Source: RYN-431 sp036388295 (lineage in GTDB: Bacteria; Planctomycetota; Phycisphaerae; Tepidisphaerales; Tepidisphaeraceae). Taken from it: a DNA stretch of 39,987 nt. The stretch lies in assembly GCA_036388295.1 (NCBI GenBank), contig DASVSC010000022.1:1-39987 (forward strand), read 5' to 3'. Positions within the stretch are counted from its first letter, which is position 1; every line of letters starts with the position of its first letter. The notes under the pieces are model-generated. The model ran no database searches. It saw only the letters and a program-made list of their open reading frames with translations, and had not been told where the DNA came from. Shown piece by piece: positions 28,155-36,888 of this stretch. Position numbers and translations under genes: made by a program.

Positions 28155-29470
28155 GCCAACTCCATTTCGTCGGGCCGCATCAGGCCCGCGCCGGCGATCG
28201 AGGCATACACGAATAGCGTCGGCAGACTGGCGTCGCCGAGAGACGATTCGGCAAAGCCGTGCACGATCGACGCACACAGGATCGCGGCGGCCACCGCAGC
28301 CGACGGACTGCCGAGCACGCGGGCGGCGAAGCCCCAGCGGCCCAGTGCGGTCAGCAGGATCAGCCCGTACAGCGACACGCCGACGACGCCGAGTTCCAGG
28401 TACCAATCAAGGTAAACGCAGTGGCCTTCGCTGATTTTGAACTTCACGAACTCGCTCACGCCGCGGGCGTTTTCGGGCGTCCAAAACGTTTCGTAGCCGT
28501 AGCCGAGGAAGGTCCGATTCGGGTCTTTGTCGGCCTGCATCAGGGCGAACTTCCATATATCGGTGCGGCCGGTGAGTTGGCTGATGTCCTGCTTCTTAAT
28601 GTCGTCGCGGCCCATCGCGACGAAGTCGCCTAAGCCCGGCAGCATCTGCATCGACGACAGCCACAGCCCGCCCGCGACCGCCCAAGCGGCCAGCAGCAGT
28701 GTCCAGCCCAGCCGCGACGTCGGCGACGCCAACGCCCAGAACACGGCCATGCCGGTGACGCCGCTCATCAACGCCGTACGCGACTTGGTCATCAGCAGCA
28801 CGAACGTGGCGATGGCGAAGACGATCAGCAGCAGCTTCTGCCTGGTCAGACGGAACAGGTACGCACTGGCGAGCATGGCCACGCAGCAGTTCAGGCCGGC
28901 GTGGTTCGGGTGCATCATGCCGCCGAAGCGCCACTTGCCCAGCGGCGGCGAATCGACCAGCAGAATGCGGCTTTCGTTGCAGATGCCGACGAGCAGCGTC
29001 AGTCCCGAGCCGATCAGCGCGATCTGCGCGATCTGCTTCATGTCGTAATGTTTCAGGATGCCGGCCACGGTGCTGACGAGCGCGAGGAAAACGACCAATC
29101 GTTTGAGCGTCTGCGAGCGGTCGACGCTCCAGTAAGCGCTGATGATGGCCCAGCCGCAAAACAGCACGATCGGGTACATCACGCGCAGCTTCGCCAACGG
29201 CGTGCGCGGGCTCGGCAGCAGCAGCAGCCCGACGCCGAAGATGCCCATAAGGGCGTACGACACCTGCCGTGTCATCTGCCCTTCGGAGATGCGGCCGACG
29301 AGGGCGTCGACGTCGCCCTGGCTGCTGGCGTACCAGCGCTGGCTAACGTTCCACGACCAGCCGGAAATCGCGAACAGCGCGAACAGGATCAGCCCCGTCA
29401 TCCACGGCGCCCGGCTGCCGGCGGAACGCGGGGCGTCGACGAGCGGCATCGGCATCGAAATCGCAGTCAT
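28151..29470 (-). CDS. O-antigen ligase / polymerase family membrane protein
   Basis: This 439-residue protein of the Wzy/WaaL superfamily has about eleven hydrophobic segments. A large periplasmic loop (about residues 280-365) contains LTGRTDIWKFALMQADKDPN, then RTFLGYGYETFW and ISEGHCVYLDWYLELGVVG, the typical Wzy_C pattern of GR..IW and H...L. The motif FGGMMHPNHAG lies earlier. Such proteins join repeat units into a chain or attach chains to a carrier; polymerase and ligase cannot be separated by sequence alone. With a flippase, chain-length protein and exporter in the same operon, polymerase is the likelier role. Its ends overlap both neighbours by four bases (ATGA). Confidence 0.88.
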   Translation of the reverse strand: MTAISMPMPLVDAPRSAGSRAPWMTGLILFALFAISGWSWNVSQRWYASSQGDVDALVGRISEGQMTRQVSYALMGIFGVGLLLLPSPRTPLAKLRVMYPIVLFCGWAIISAYWSVDRSQTLKRLVVFLALVSTVAGILKHYDMKQIAQIALIGSGLTLLVGICNESRILLVDSPPLGKWRFGGMMHPNHAGLNCCVAMLASAYLFRLTRQKLLLIVFAIATFVLLMTKSRTALMSGVTGMAVFWALASPTSRLGWTLLLAAWAVAGGLWLSSMQMLPGLGDFVAMGRDDIKKQDISQLTGRTDIWKFALMQADKDPNRTFLGYGYETFWTPENARGVSEFVKFKISEGHCVYLDWYLELGVVGVSLYGLILLTALGRWGFAARVLGSPSAAVAAAILCASIVHGFAESSLGDASLPTLFVYASIAGAGLMRPDEMELA

Positions 29471-30813
29471 ACGGCCGCCTTTGCCGGGGACAGAAGGGTG
29501 TCAAACTCGTGCGACGGCGGCGGCGTGTCGCGCACCGCGCGGGCGAACAAGACCGCCCGCGAACCGGCCGACAAAATCTGTGCGATGAGCAAGCTGGCGG
29601 CCGCCCCGGTCACCCCGTGCTGGCGGACGGCCGCTATGCCGACCGTGAACAGCGTCAGCAGCGGCAGTGAGTTGCAGTACAAATCCAGGTCTGCTCGGTG
29701 CAGCGCGAACAAACCGCGCGAAAGCGTGAAGGTGATGGCTTGGACGACCAGGGCCGCACAGAGCAGGGTGATCGTCACATGTTGGCCGGTATAAGCCCCG
29801 CGCGTCAGCCACGACAGGGCGGTGTCGGCCCAGATCGACAGCACGACGGCCGGCAGCGCCATCATCGCGGCGGTGCCGAGGGCGATGCGGTAAACATAAG
29901 CGCGGAAGAGAGTCCGGCGCAGTTCCGTCACGGCTTCGGCCACGCGCGGGCCGATGAAGTTCTGCAATCCCATCAGCAGCGGGTTGGCCACGCAGGCCAG
30001 TGTGTAGCACGCGCCCCAGGTGGCGACGGCGCGGTCGTCGCACAAGCCGCTGAGCAGCCACGGGTAGAGCAGCATGCCGGCGCTCCACGTCACGCCGCTG
30101 AGGAACACCCATTTCGTCTGCGGCCAGGCTTCGCACAAGTCGCGAACGGCCTGCCGCGGGCTGGGGCGGAACTGCTGGCGCGTAATCCAGAGCCAGACGA
30201 CCGCCGGCACGGCCGACGCGCCGGCGACCACGGCCACGGCGTTCCACGCCTGCAGGACGCCAAAGTATTTGAGCAGCAGCACGCCGCCGATCTGCAGCAC
30301 AGCAACGGATAAATCTAGTAGAACAGCCGTCAGCGGCCGTTTGGCCGTGAAGCTGTACGGCCGCGCATAGTTACGCAGGCCGATGACCAACGTGCCAAGG
30401 CCGAGAACGAGGAGAACGCCGCTCATCTCAGGCTTGGCATTCCCGGTCCACACGGCCGCGCTCAGCAGCATGACGGCGGTGATCAGGGACACTGCTACGC
30501 TCTGCAGCAGCGTGCTGCCATGGAATCGGCGGAGGGCGTCGCCGCTGAGGCGCGGCGAGCGGATCGTGTGCGGCGTGAAGACGAGCGTGGCCTGAAACTC
30601 GGCGGCCCAGATCATCAGGTTGAACGCCAGCGTGTACGACGCGAAGTGGCTCGGGTCGTTGCGGAAATGGTGCAGCAGCAGGAAGTTTGTCGCGAAGCTG
30701 GCCACGCTGACCAGGCCTTGGTCGGTCAGTGTCAGCACGATCCGTCCGTGCCGCCGCCACGCGGCCGAGAGGCGGCCGGTGGCATCAGAAGTTGGCGGCG
30801 TGGGATGGGTCAC
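29467..30813 (-). CDS. Polysaccharide flippase (Wzx-like, MATE/MOP superfamily)
   Basis: The 448-residue membrane protein has about twelve hydrophobic segments and a basic N terminus. It contains LTDQGLVSVASFATNFLLLH, the usual first helix of Wzx-like transporters, and NFIGPRVAEAVTELRRTLFR in the middle. It would move lipid-linked repeat units from the inner to the outer leaflet of the cytoplasmic membrane. It starts with ATG 30813 and overlaps the ligase gene by four bases. The gap to wzc is 75 bp and holds a perfect palindrome. Confidence 0.85.
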   Translation of the reverse strand: MTHPTPPTSDATGRLSAAWRRHGRIVLTLTDQGLVSVASFATNFLLLHHFRNDPSHFASYTLAFNLMIWAAEFQATLVFTPHTIRSPRLSGDALRRFHGSTLLQSVAVSLITAVMLLSAAVWTGNAKPEMSGVLLVLGLGTLVIGLRNYARPYSFTAKRPLTAVLLDLSVAVLQIGGVLLLKYFGVLQAWNAVAVVAGASAVPAVVWLWITRQQFRPSPRQAVRDLCEAWPQTKWVFLSGVTWSAGMLLYPWLLSGLCDDRAVATWGACYTLACVANPLLMGLQNFIGPRVAEAVTELRRTLFRAYVYRIALGTAAMMALPAVVLSIWADTALSWLTRGAYTGQHVTITLLCAALVVQAITFTLSRGLFALHRADLDLYCNSLPLLTLFTVGIAAVRQHGVTGAAASLLIAQILSAGSRAVLFARAVRDTPPPSHEFDTLLSPAKAAV

Positions 30814-30848
30814 GGGAATTGCTCTTCAGAGTCGGCGTGGCCATTTGA

Positions 30849-30874
30849 GGCGTGGCCACTTAAGTGGCCACGCC
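30849..30874. repeat. Perfect 26-bp palindrome between wzc-like and flippase genes
   Basis: ggcgtggccactt at 30849-30861 is followed at once by its exact reverse complement at 30862-30874. A partial extra copy of the word cgtggcca lies just before it (30836-30843). Both flanking genes run on the minus strand, so it lies in the middle of the operon. No T-run follows on that strand. Confidence 0.85.
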
Positions 30875-30888
30875 AAGGGACGTTCAAC

Positions 30889-33246
30889 CTACGCGGCCCG
30901 TTCGTACAACCAGTCGGGAATGGGGAAGCGCCGCTTGTTCAGCACCACGCCGGCCACGTTCGCGCCGGCAGCCTGCAGAGCGCGGACGCTGCGGCGGACG
31001 ACTTCCTGGTGCAGGTTGCCGCATTCGACGACCAGAAGCACTGCGTGGCACTTGGCCGCCAGGCGAAGGGCCGTCGGCGTGGTCGAGAGCGGCGGCAAAT
31101 CCATCACCACGTGGCGGTGCGTCTGCGTGGCTTCGATCAGCAGGCGGTCGGTCCGGTCCAGCAGGCGCGCCGCGCCGCTCGAACGACCACCGGGCAGCAG
31201 GGACAGGCGCGGGTGGCTGGTGTCGTGCACGAAACTGTCGATGCCAGCTTCGGTATCGGTGGCGATCATCAGCCAGTCGCCTAGGCCCGGGTTCTCACCC
31301 GCACCGAGCAGGCGGTGCTGCGACGGCTCGGCCAGGTCGGCGTCGATCAACAGCACGCGATCGTCGACGGACAACGCCATTGACGCTTCGAGGCGGTCGG
31401 CAATCGCGGAGGCGATATACGCACCCAGCGTGCTGGCCCCTTGGCCGGGCCGGCAGCTGATCAGGCCGGTGACGAAAGCCTGTTGGCCCTTGCTGCGGAG
31501 AATCGAATCGAACAGCAGCCCGTCCACGATACCGTGGGCCGACTGCAGCAGTTGCGGGCTCCAGCGGCGCATCGGGCGCACGTCGGTGCCGCTGGCCGTG
31601 CGTGGGCCGGTGCCGCTGGTGTTGGGCGTGCGGGTGACGATCGACGTCTGGCCCACCCGGCCCGGCAGCAGCTTGCCGATCAACGACGGGCTCTTTCCCG
31701 CGATCTGCCGGCCGAGGTAACCCGTTTCTTCCACCACCGGCACGCTCACGCAGGGGAGCGCACAGATCTTGTCGATGTCTTCCGGCCGCTTCGTGCTGCG
31801 GCTGAGCGTTTCGCTCGCGATGCCGAGGCCGACCGCGCCGCTGGCGGCCAGGAACATGCCCAGCACCAGCAGCATCAGGCGATTCGGCGCGACCGGCTTC
31901 AGCGGCTGCGAGGCCGGCTGCACGACGGTCACGTTATTCAGCTTTTCGCCTTCGAACGACGCCAGCAGGGTGGCGCGGTCCGCGGCCTGGGCGATGATCT
32001 TGAGCGTGTCCTCGCTCAGGTTCGCGGCGCGGAGCATTTGCTTGATCTTCTGTTCGACTTCGTTGACGCGCTTCAGCTGCGCGTCGGCCTTGGCGAGTTC
32101 TTCGTTGACGCTTTTCTCTTTCGCCGCCGCGACGCGGGCGTCGACACGGCTGGTTTCCAGGCGGGTCGTCAGCTCCTGGTATGTCGGATTGATGGCTTCG
32201 ATCTTCTCGCCGCCGCCGTCGCCCGCGGCAGCGAGCATGGCGCGGCTGCCGGCGATACGGTCTTCCAGAATCTTCACCTGCGGGCTGGCCGCCAGGTAGC
32301 GGGCTTTGGCGTCGTTGAGTTCCTGTTCCAGCTTGGCAATGTCCTTGCGCAGCTCGTCCACCCAGTTCATGGCCTGGTTGTGGGTCTGCGAAGAAATCAC
32401 GGTCGGCGGAACGGTTTTGAGTTGGAGCGTGAGCTGTTCGACCTGGGTTTCTGCGCCGACGTGTGCGGTGCGCGCTTCGGACGCGTCGCGTTGCAGGGTG
32501 CCGATCTGGGCCTGCAGGATCACACGCTGTTCGTCGATGTTGCCGACGCCGGATTCGTCTTTGATTGCGCGAATCGCATTTTCCATCGTCGCCAGGCGGG
32601 CGATCGACGAATCGCGCTCGCCTTGCAGGAACTTGGCGCTGCGGACGTTGGTGTAGACCTTCGAGCGGTGGATCAGGTACTGGTCGACATAGGCCGACAC
32701 GACGGTCTGGGCGAGCGCGGGGTCGCGGCTTTCGTAGGCGACGGTCAGCACGTTGCTGTCGGGCACGGTGTCGAGGCTGATGTTCTGCTTGAGCGCGAGC
32801 AGGGCCTGTTTGAACAGCGGGTCTTGGTCGCTGTCACTGAACGTTTTGCCCTTGTTCAGCAGGATCGCGGGGCCGACCTTGCGGACGACAGCCAAGGCGA
32901 TTTCGTTGCTGCGCAGCACTTCCAGCTCGGTCTTCATCTGCATTTCGCGCTGGATGACCGGCTGAATGACCGCGCCGCCGAGGTTGGCGGTGGCGTCGGC
33001 GGTGACGGTTTCGCTGCCGAGCTTGTTCAGCAGCGTCGCTTCGCTGCGGAAGCGGCTGGGCATCGCCAGAACAACGGCGGCCGTCAGCAGCAGGGCGACG
33101 ACGAAGAACAGCGACACCTTGCGGCGGTGCCAGAAGAGCACGAACAGCAAATCGCGCGGGGACGACGCGGCCGACCGGCGCGGCGCGGGCTGGCCGACGA
33201 GCATCGGGTCGGCGTGGTTCTGCGAGGCGAGGACAAGGTCGTTCAC
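30889..33246 (-). CDS. Wzc-like polysaccharide co-polymerase with degenerate ATPase domain
   Basis: This 785-residue protein resembles BY-kinase/chain-length proteins. It has a first transmembrane segment at about 44-62, a Wzz domain, and long periplasmic coiled coils (about 200-430). A second membrane segment near 465 follows the Pro-rich PASQPLKPVAPNRL, and a cytoplasmic P-loop domain comes last (about 590-785). The P-loop reads RPGQGAST at residues 599-606: the lysine expected in GxGKS/T is alanine 604. Walker A' (VLLIDADLAEP) and Walker B-like (HVVMDLPPLS) are present. The C terminus has only one tyrosine, not the usual cluster. It probably sets chain length and links to the exporter, but classical autokinase activity is doubtful. 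Confidence 0.9.
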   Translation of the reverse strand: MNDLVLASQNHADPMLVGQPAPRRSAASSPRDLLFVLFWHRRKVSLFFVVALLLTAAVVLAMPSRFRSEATLLNKLGSETVTADATANLGGAVIQPVIQREMQMKTELEVLRSNEIALAVVRKVGPAILLNKGKTFSDSDQDPLFKQALLALKQNISLDTVPDSNVLTVAYESRDPALAQTVVSAYVDQYLIHRSKVYTNVRSAKFLQGERDSSIARLATMENAIRAIKDESGVGNIDEQRVILQAQIGTLQRDASEARTAHVGAETQVEQLTLQLKTVPPTVISSQTHNQAMNWVDELRKDIAKLEQELNDAKARYLAASPQVKILEDRIAGSRAMLAAAGDGGGEKIEAINPTYQELTTRLETSRVDARVAAAKEKSVNEELAKADAQLKRVNEVEQKIKQMLRAANLSEDTLKIIAQAADRATLLASFEGEKLNNVTVVQPASQPLKPVAPNRLMLLVLGMFLAASGAVGLGIASETLSRSTKRPEDIDKICALPCVSVPVVEETGYLGRQIAGKSPSLIGKLLPGRVGQTSIVTRTPNTSGTGPRTASGTDVRPMRRWSPQLLQSAHGIVDGLLFDSILRSKGQQAFVTGLISCRPGQGASTLGAYIASAIADRLEASMALSVDDRVLLIDADLAEPSQHRLLGAGENPGLGDWLMIATDTEAGIDSFVHDTSHPRLSLLPGGRSSGAARLLDRTDRLLIEATQTHRHVVMDLPPLSTTPTALRLAAKCHAVLLVVECGNLHQEVVRRSVRALQAAGANVAGVVLNKRRFPIPDWLYERAA

Positions 33247-33298
33247 TTCAAACTCCTGCCGGCTGACATCACCGGTGCAAGGGCGGCATCGATTGACG

Positions 33299-33985
33299 TT
33301 AGTTGGCGTTGAACAGGATGAAGCCCGTTTGCGGGATGATCTTGCTGATGTACTGGTCGACGAAGTTGTTCACGTTCGTGATCGTGGTGCGCGGCACGTA
33401 GACGATGTCCTGGGCCTGCAGCATGAACGAGGCGTGTTCGCCGCCGAGCAGTGCGTCTTCAACATTTAGTTCGTAGCCGACGCGCTTGTCGCCGACTTGG
33501 CGAATGATCAGCACCTGCTTGGTCTGGGCGGTGGTCGTGTTGAACCCGCCGCTGGCCAGCACGGCCTGCAGCACGCTCATGTCGGCGGGCATGTCCAGGA
33601 GGCCCGGCTTCTGCACTTCGCCGGCCACGTACACCTTGCGCTGGTACGACTCACGCAGGATGACGGTGACGTTCGGGTACTTCAGCTGATTGCTGTAAGC
33701 GGTCTTCAGGACCTCGGCCAGTTCGTTGGGCGTGCGGCCGGCGGCCTGGACGTCGCCGATGAGCTGCAGGGTGATCTGGCCGTCGGGGCTGACGGTCTGC
33801 GAGTCGTTGAGTTCGGGGGCGTAGAAGAACTTCAGATCAATCTTATCGCCGGCCCGCAGCGTGCTCGGACGCGTGGCCGGGGCGAGCACCGGCGCCTCGG
33901 CGGCGGGGCGGGCCTTGGGCGTGACGTCGCAGGCGGTCAGGGCAAGGGCCGCCACGGCGGCGAGGGCGATGTGTTTAACGTTCAT
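33299..33985 (-). CDS. Polysaccharide export lipoprotein (Wza-like, SLBB domain)
   Basis: The 228-residue protein has a lipoprotein signal peptide with lipobox LTAC (Cys 19), so it should be anchored in a membrane facing the periplasm. A polysaccharide export domain follows, opening LRAGDKIDLKFFYAPELND with DGQITLQLIGDVQAAG and NVTVILRESYQRKVYVAGEV. An SLBB repeat follows (KPGLLDMPADMSVLQAVLAS). It is shorter than E. coli Wza (379 residues) and lacks the extra SLBB copy. ATG 33985 is chosen because the lipobox then falls at the usual distance and ggga lies upstream. It is the first gene of the minus-strand operon. Confidence 0.9.
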   Translation of the reverse strand: MNVKHIALAAVAALALTACDVTPKARPAAEAPVLAPATRPSTLRAGDKIDLKFFYAPELNDSQTVSPDGQITLQLIGDVQAAGRTPNELAEVLKTAYSNQLKYPNVTVILRESYQRKVYVAGEVQKPGLLDMPADMSVLQAVLASGGFNTTTAQTKQVLIIRQVGDKRVGYELNVEDALLGGEHASFMLQAQDIVYVPRTTITNVNNFVDQYISKIIPQTGFILFNAN

Positions 33986-34241
33986 AAGGTCGTCCCGTTC
34001 GAATGGGGCCGCCGCGGTCGTCGCAGTGTGCCTTGTCTCTCCCATCGAGCAGATCCGGCACAGAGTGAAGAATCGACTTCGGCCGATAACGAAAAGCGGA
34101 CCTGCTTCATCTGCCTTCGTCTCTGTGAGTCAGTGTTCAACGCCTTATTTTGCTCGACCGGGCTTTGTGGATTCTTAAGTCGTCGCAAGGAACGTCGATA
34201 ACACCTACAGCCGATTCATCCACCGGTAGTCCGAGCGAACC
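33986..34241. other. Divergent intergenic region, promoters expected
   Basis: The 256-bp spacer separates the wza-like gene (minus) from a glycosyltransferase (plus), so promoters for both must lie here or be embedded in it. I see no convincing -35/-10 pair. A GCCGATAA word at 34082-34089 resembles a sigma-28 -10 box but has no matching -35. A CT-rich stretch near 34104-34138 (ctgccttcgtctctgtgag) recalls the repeat arm at the left edge of the window, but no inverted partner is present. Confidence 0.5.
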
Positions 34242-35579
34242 TTGAACGAACCCACACCCGACAAAATCTGCTTCATCGCCTACTGCTGCGAACCGGGCCG
34301 CGGCAGCGAGTGGGGGCTGGGATGGAGCTACGTTCAGGAGATGTCGCGCACGCAGCCGGTGTGGGTGGTCGTGCACGACGACTGTCGGCCGGCGCTGGAT
34401 CGATACCTTCGCGAAACGCACAAAGGCCACGCGGTTCATCCGATTTACGTGCGGCTGCCGCGCTGGCTCGCCTGGATGCGCAACGCCAATTATTCGCTAT
34501 TCAATATCCACTATTACCTCTGGCAGCTGTCGGCCGCGCGTGCGTTGCGACGGGCGCACCGTGAGGTGAAGCTGGACCTGGTGCAGCACGTGTCGCTTTG
34601 CCGCTGGTGGATGCCGTCGGCCGCCACGACACTGGCGAGCCGGGGCGTGGCCGTCGTGTTCGGGCCAGTGGGCGGCGGCGAAATCCTGCCGAAACAGTTC
34701 CGCAATCGATCGCCCCTGATGAGCAAGATCGGCGACGGCCTGCGTTTGCTCGGCCGCACGGTTTTCCGTCGCGACCCGCTGCTGGTCCGCACGATCCGCT
34801 CGGCGGATTTGCTGGTCGCCTCCATCCCGGCGGTGAAAGACTGGTTCGGCCGGTACGGCAATCCGCGTATCGAACTCGACTGCGCCTCGATCTGCAGCAG
34901 CCCGGAAGTGCTGCGCGGCGCGGCGGAAACCCGTGCCAACCGCCCGCCGGACGCCCCGTTCACCTTCGGCAGCTGCGGCGGCCTGAGCTATTACCGCGGC
35001 GTCGACATCGCCATTCGCGCCTTCGCCAAGGCCGACCTGCCGAACAGCCGCTACGTCCACGCCTGCGACGGCCCGATGCGGCCGACGCTGGAACAACTGG
35101 CCAAAGAACTCGGCGTGGCCGACCGGGTGCGGTTCCTCGGCGACCTGCCGCACAGCGAGAACGTCAAGGCCATGTGTCAGTGCGACGCGATGGTGCACAC
35201 GGTGCTGCGCGACAGCCAGGGCGTTCTGCCCGATACCCTTTACGCCGGCGTGCCCGTGATCACGCTCGACCACCTGACGCCCGCCATGCTGGTCACAGGC
35301 GAGTGCGGCCACTTGATCCCGATCAACGATTCGACCACGCCAGAGAGCTTGGTTGACGAACTGGCCCGCGTCATGCGGCAGTGGCGCAACGACCCGGCCC
35401 TCGTCGCCGCCAAGGGTGAAGCGGCCCGGCAGCGCGGCCAGGCGTTCCTGCCCGAATCCCGCGGCATCATCATGCGGGCCACCCACGAGCGAGCGCTGCG
35501 GAATGCCCGGCAGCGCAACTCGAAGCGAACGCCTGCGCTGCTTCCCTCTCCCGGTATGGCCGGGAGAGGGTTAGGGTGA
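34242..35579 (+). CDS. Glycosyltransferase family 4, C terminus read from a repeat element
   Basis: The 445-residue protein is a GT4-type enzyme. Its N-terminal half has FIAYCCEPGRGSEWGLGWSY, the opening of a known GT4 subgroup, and VVFGPVGGGEILPKQFRNR. The donor half has FGSCGGLSYYRGVDIAIRAF and VLPDTLYAGVPVITLDH. It starts at TTG 34242 with no strong ribosome site. It is probably part of the same surface glycan pathway as the divergent operon. The final residues (ALLPSPGMAGRGLG) and the stop codon are encoded by inverted repeat E, so the native C terminus was replaced or extended by the element. Confidence 0.88.
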   Translation: MNEPTPDKICFIAYCCEPGRGSEWGLGWSYVQEMSRTQPVWVVVHDDCRPALDRYLRETHKGHAVHPIYVRLPRWLAWMRNANYSLFNIHYYLWQLSAARALRRAHREVKLDLVQHVSLCRWWMPSAATTLASRGVAVVFGPVGGGEILPKQFRNRSPLMSKIGDGLRLLGRTVFRRDPLLVRTIRSADLLVASIPAVKDWFGRYGNPRIELDCASICSSPEVLRGAAETRANRPPDAPFTFGSCGGLSYYRGVDIAIRAFAKADLPNSRYVHACDGPMRPTLEQLAKELGVADRVRFLGDLPHSENVKAMCQCDAMVHTVLRDSQGVLPDTLYAGVPVITLDHLTPAMLVTGECGHLIPINDSTTPESLVDELARVMRQWRNDPALVAAKGEAARQRGQAFLPESRGIIMRATHERALRNARQRNSKRTPALLPSPGMAGRGLG

Positions 35580-35718
35580 GGGCTTCGCGACGGTTGGCTT
35601 GCTTTGTCGAAAAACTGACGCCGGTAGATCCACTGTCACACGGCGACTTATTTACCGCGTTTTTGTCTTTCGTCGGAAGCCTTCACCCCGACCCTCTCCC
35701 GGCCATACCGGGAGAGGG
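35544..35718. repeat. Boundary inverted repeat E with hairpin in each arm
   Basis: Two 43-bp arms (35544-35586 and 35676-35718) are inverted copies with three differences. Each arm is itself a palindrome of 11-bp stems around tatgg or its complement (ccctctcccgg/ccgggagaggg). The 89-bp spacer contains no gene. It overlaps the end of the glycosyltransferase and stops 9 bp from the potA stop, so it could terminate both converging transcripts. Words like these (ccctctcccgg with agggtgaggg) are a common dispersed repeat in many bacterial genomes. Confidence 0.9.
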
Positions 35719-35727
35719 AGCCGAACC

Positions 35728-36798
35728 TTAATCCTCGATCAGCACCGCGTCTTCCGGATGAATCTGGCACCAGACGCGGTCGCCGCGGTGGACGGCGGCT
35801 TCCATTCGTCCTTCATTCGCCACTAATACCGTCAGTTCCGTCCCGCCGGCCGTTCGGACACACAACTCGTCAATCGCTCCGCGGAATAGTTCTTCTTCGA
35901 CCGTCACCTCGAACGCGTTCACACCCGCCGGCCGATGGGCGGTGACGTTGATCTTCTCCGGCCGCACCGCCACGCGCACGCGGTCACCACGGACGGCGGC
36001 TCCGTCGCGACAGACGTCCAACTCCAACCCTGCCTCCACGTTCACACGCACGTTTTCCACGCCGCCGCCAACGATGGCGGCGTCGATCACGTTCGCTTTC
36101 CCGATGAACTCGGCCACGAAGCGGGTGCGCGGGCGGTGATAAATGTCCTGAACCGAATCGATCTGTTCGACGCGGCCGTGGTTGATGACCGCGATGCGGT
36201 CGCTCATCGTCAGGGCCTCTTCCTGATCGTGCGTGACGAAGACGAACGTGATGCCGAGCTTGGCCTGCAGGCGTTTGAGTTCGATCTGCATCGTGTGCCG
36301 CAGCGACGCGTCGAGGGCCGACAGCGGTTCGTCCAGTAGCAGCACTTTCGGCCGATTCACGATCGCCCGGGCCAGCGCCACGCGCTGCCGCTGGCCGCCC
36401 GACAACTGGTGCGGCCGGCGGCGCTGGTACTCGGCCAGCGCGACGATGCGCACGGCCTCGTCCACTCGCCGGCGCAGCTCGTCGCGTTCGACCTTTTTCA
36501 TCTTCAGCCCGAACTCGATGTTCTCACGCACGGTCAGGTGCGGAAACAGGGCATAGCTCTGGAACACCTGATTCACTTCGCGGCGGTAGGGCGGGTCGCC
36601 CGTGACGTCGCGGCCGTCCAAAAGCACACGACCGCTCGTGGGGTGCTCGAAGCCGCTGATCATCCGCAGCATCGTCGTCTTCCCGCAGCCACTGGGGCCG
36701 AGGAGGGTCAGGAACTCGCCGGCGCGGATTTTTAGACTGACGTCATCGACGGCGGTGAAACTGCCCCAGCGCTTGGTGACGGAGATGAACTCGACCAT
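35728..36798 (-). CDS. potA: Spermidine/putrescine ABC transporter ATP-binding protein
   Basis: PotA is the ATPase that powers polyamine uptake. The 356-residue protein has Walker A GPSGCGKTT at residues 34-42, the Q-loop in VNQVFQSYALFPHLTV, ABC signature LSGGQRQR, Walker B VLLLDEPLSALD and switch histidine in FVFVTHDQEEA. A C-terminal TOBE-type regulatory domain (about 240-356) follows. Start ATG 36798 has no clear ribosome site. It is the last gene of the pot operon, 90 bp after potB, and the gap holds a hairpin. Length and motifs are standard. Confidence 0.93.
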   Translation of the reverse strand: MVEFISVTKRWGSFTAVDDVSLKIRAGEFLTLLGPSGCGKTTMLRMISGFEHPTSGRVLLDGRDVTGDPPYRREVNQVFQSYALFPHLTVRENIEFGLKMKKVERDELRRRVDEAVRIVALAEYQRRRPHQLSGGQRQRVALARAIVNRPKVLLLDEPLSALDASLRHTMQIELKRLQAKLGITFVFVTHDQEEALTMSDRIAVINHGRVEQIDSVQDIYHRPRTRFVAEFIGKANVIDAAIVGGGVENVRVNVEAGLELDVCRDGAAVRGDRVRVAVRPEKINVTAHRPAGVNAFEVTVEEELFRGAIDELCVRTAGGTELTVLVANEGRMEAAVHRGDRVWCQIHPEDAVLIED

Positions 36799-36827
36799 TG
36801 GTGTGAGCGATCATAAGAAACAACGGC

Positions 36828-36845
36828 CGCGGGTGTGAACCCGCG
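36828..36845 (-). promoter_or_regulatory. Hairpin between potB and potA
   Basis: cgcgggt (36828-36834) pairs with acccgcg (36839-36845) around a 4-nt loop. On the transcribed minus strand it is followed by gccgttgtttctt. It may act as a weak terminator or mRNA processing site that lowers potA relative to the upstream genes. This is inferred from structure only. Confidence 0.4.
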
Positions 36846-36888
36846 CGAAAACGCTACGAGTTCGGCGCGGACGCGCGATCGGGCGAGT

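Noticed and set aside
34082..34089. GCCGATAA, an exact sigma-28 -10 word, upstream of the glycosyltransferase
   Set aside because: The -35 position (34063-34066) reads gagt rather than TAAA, and the downstream gene is not a late flagellar gene.
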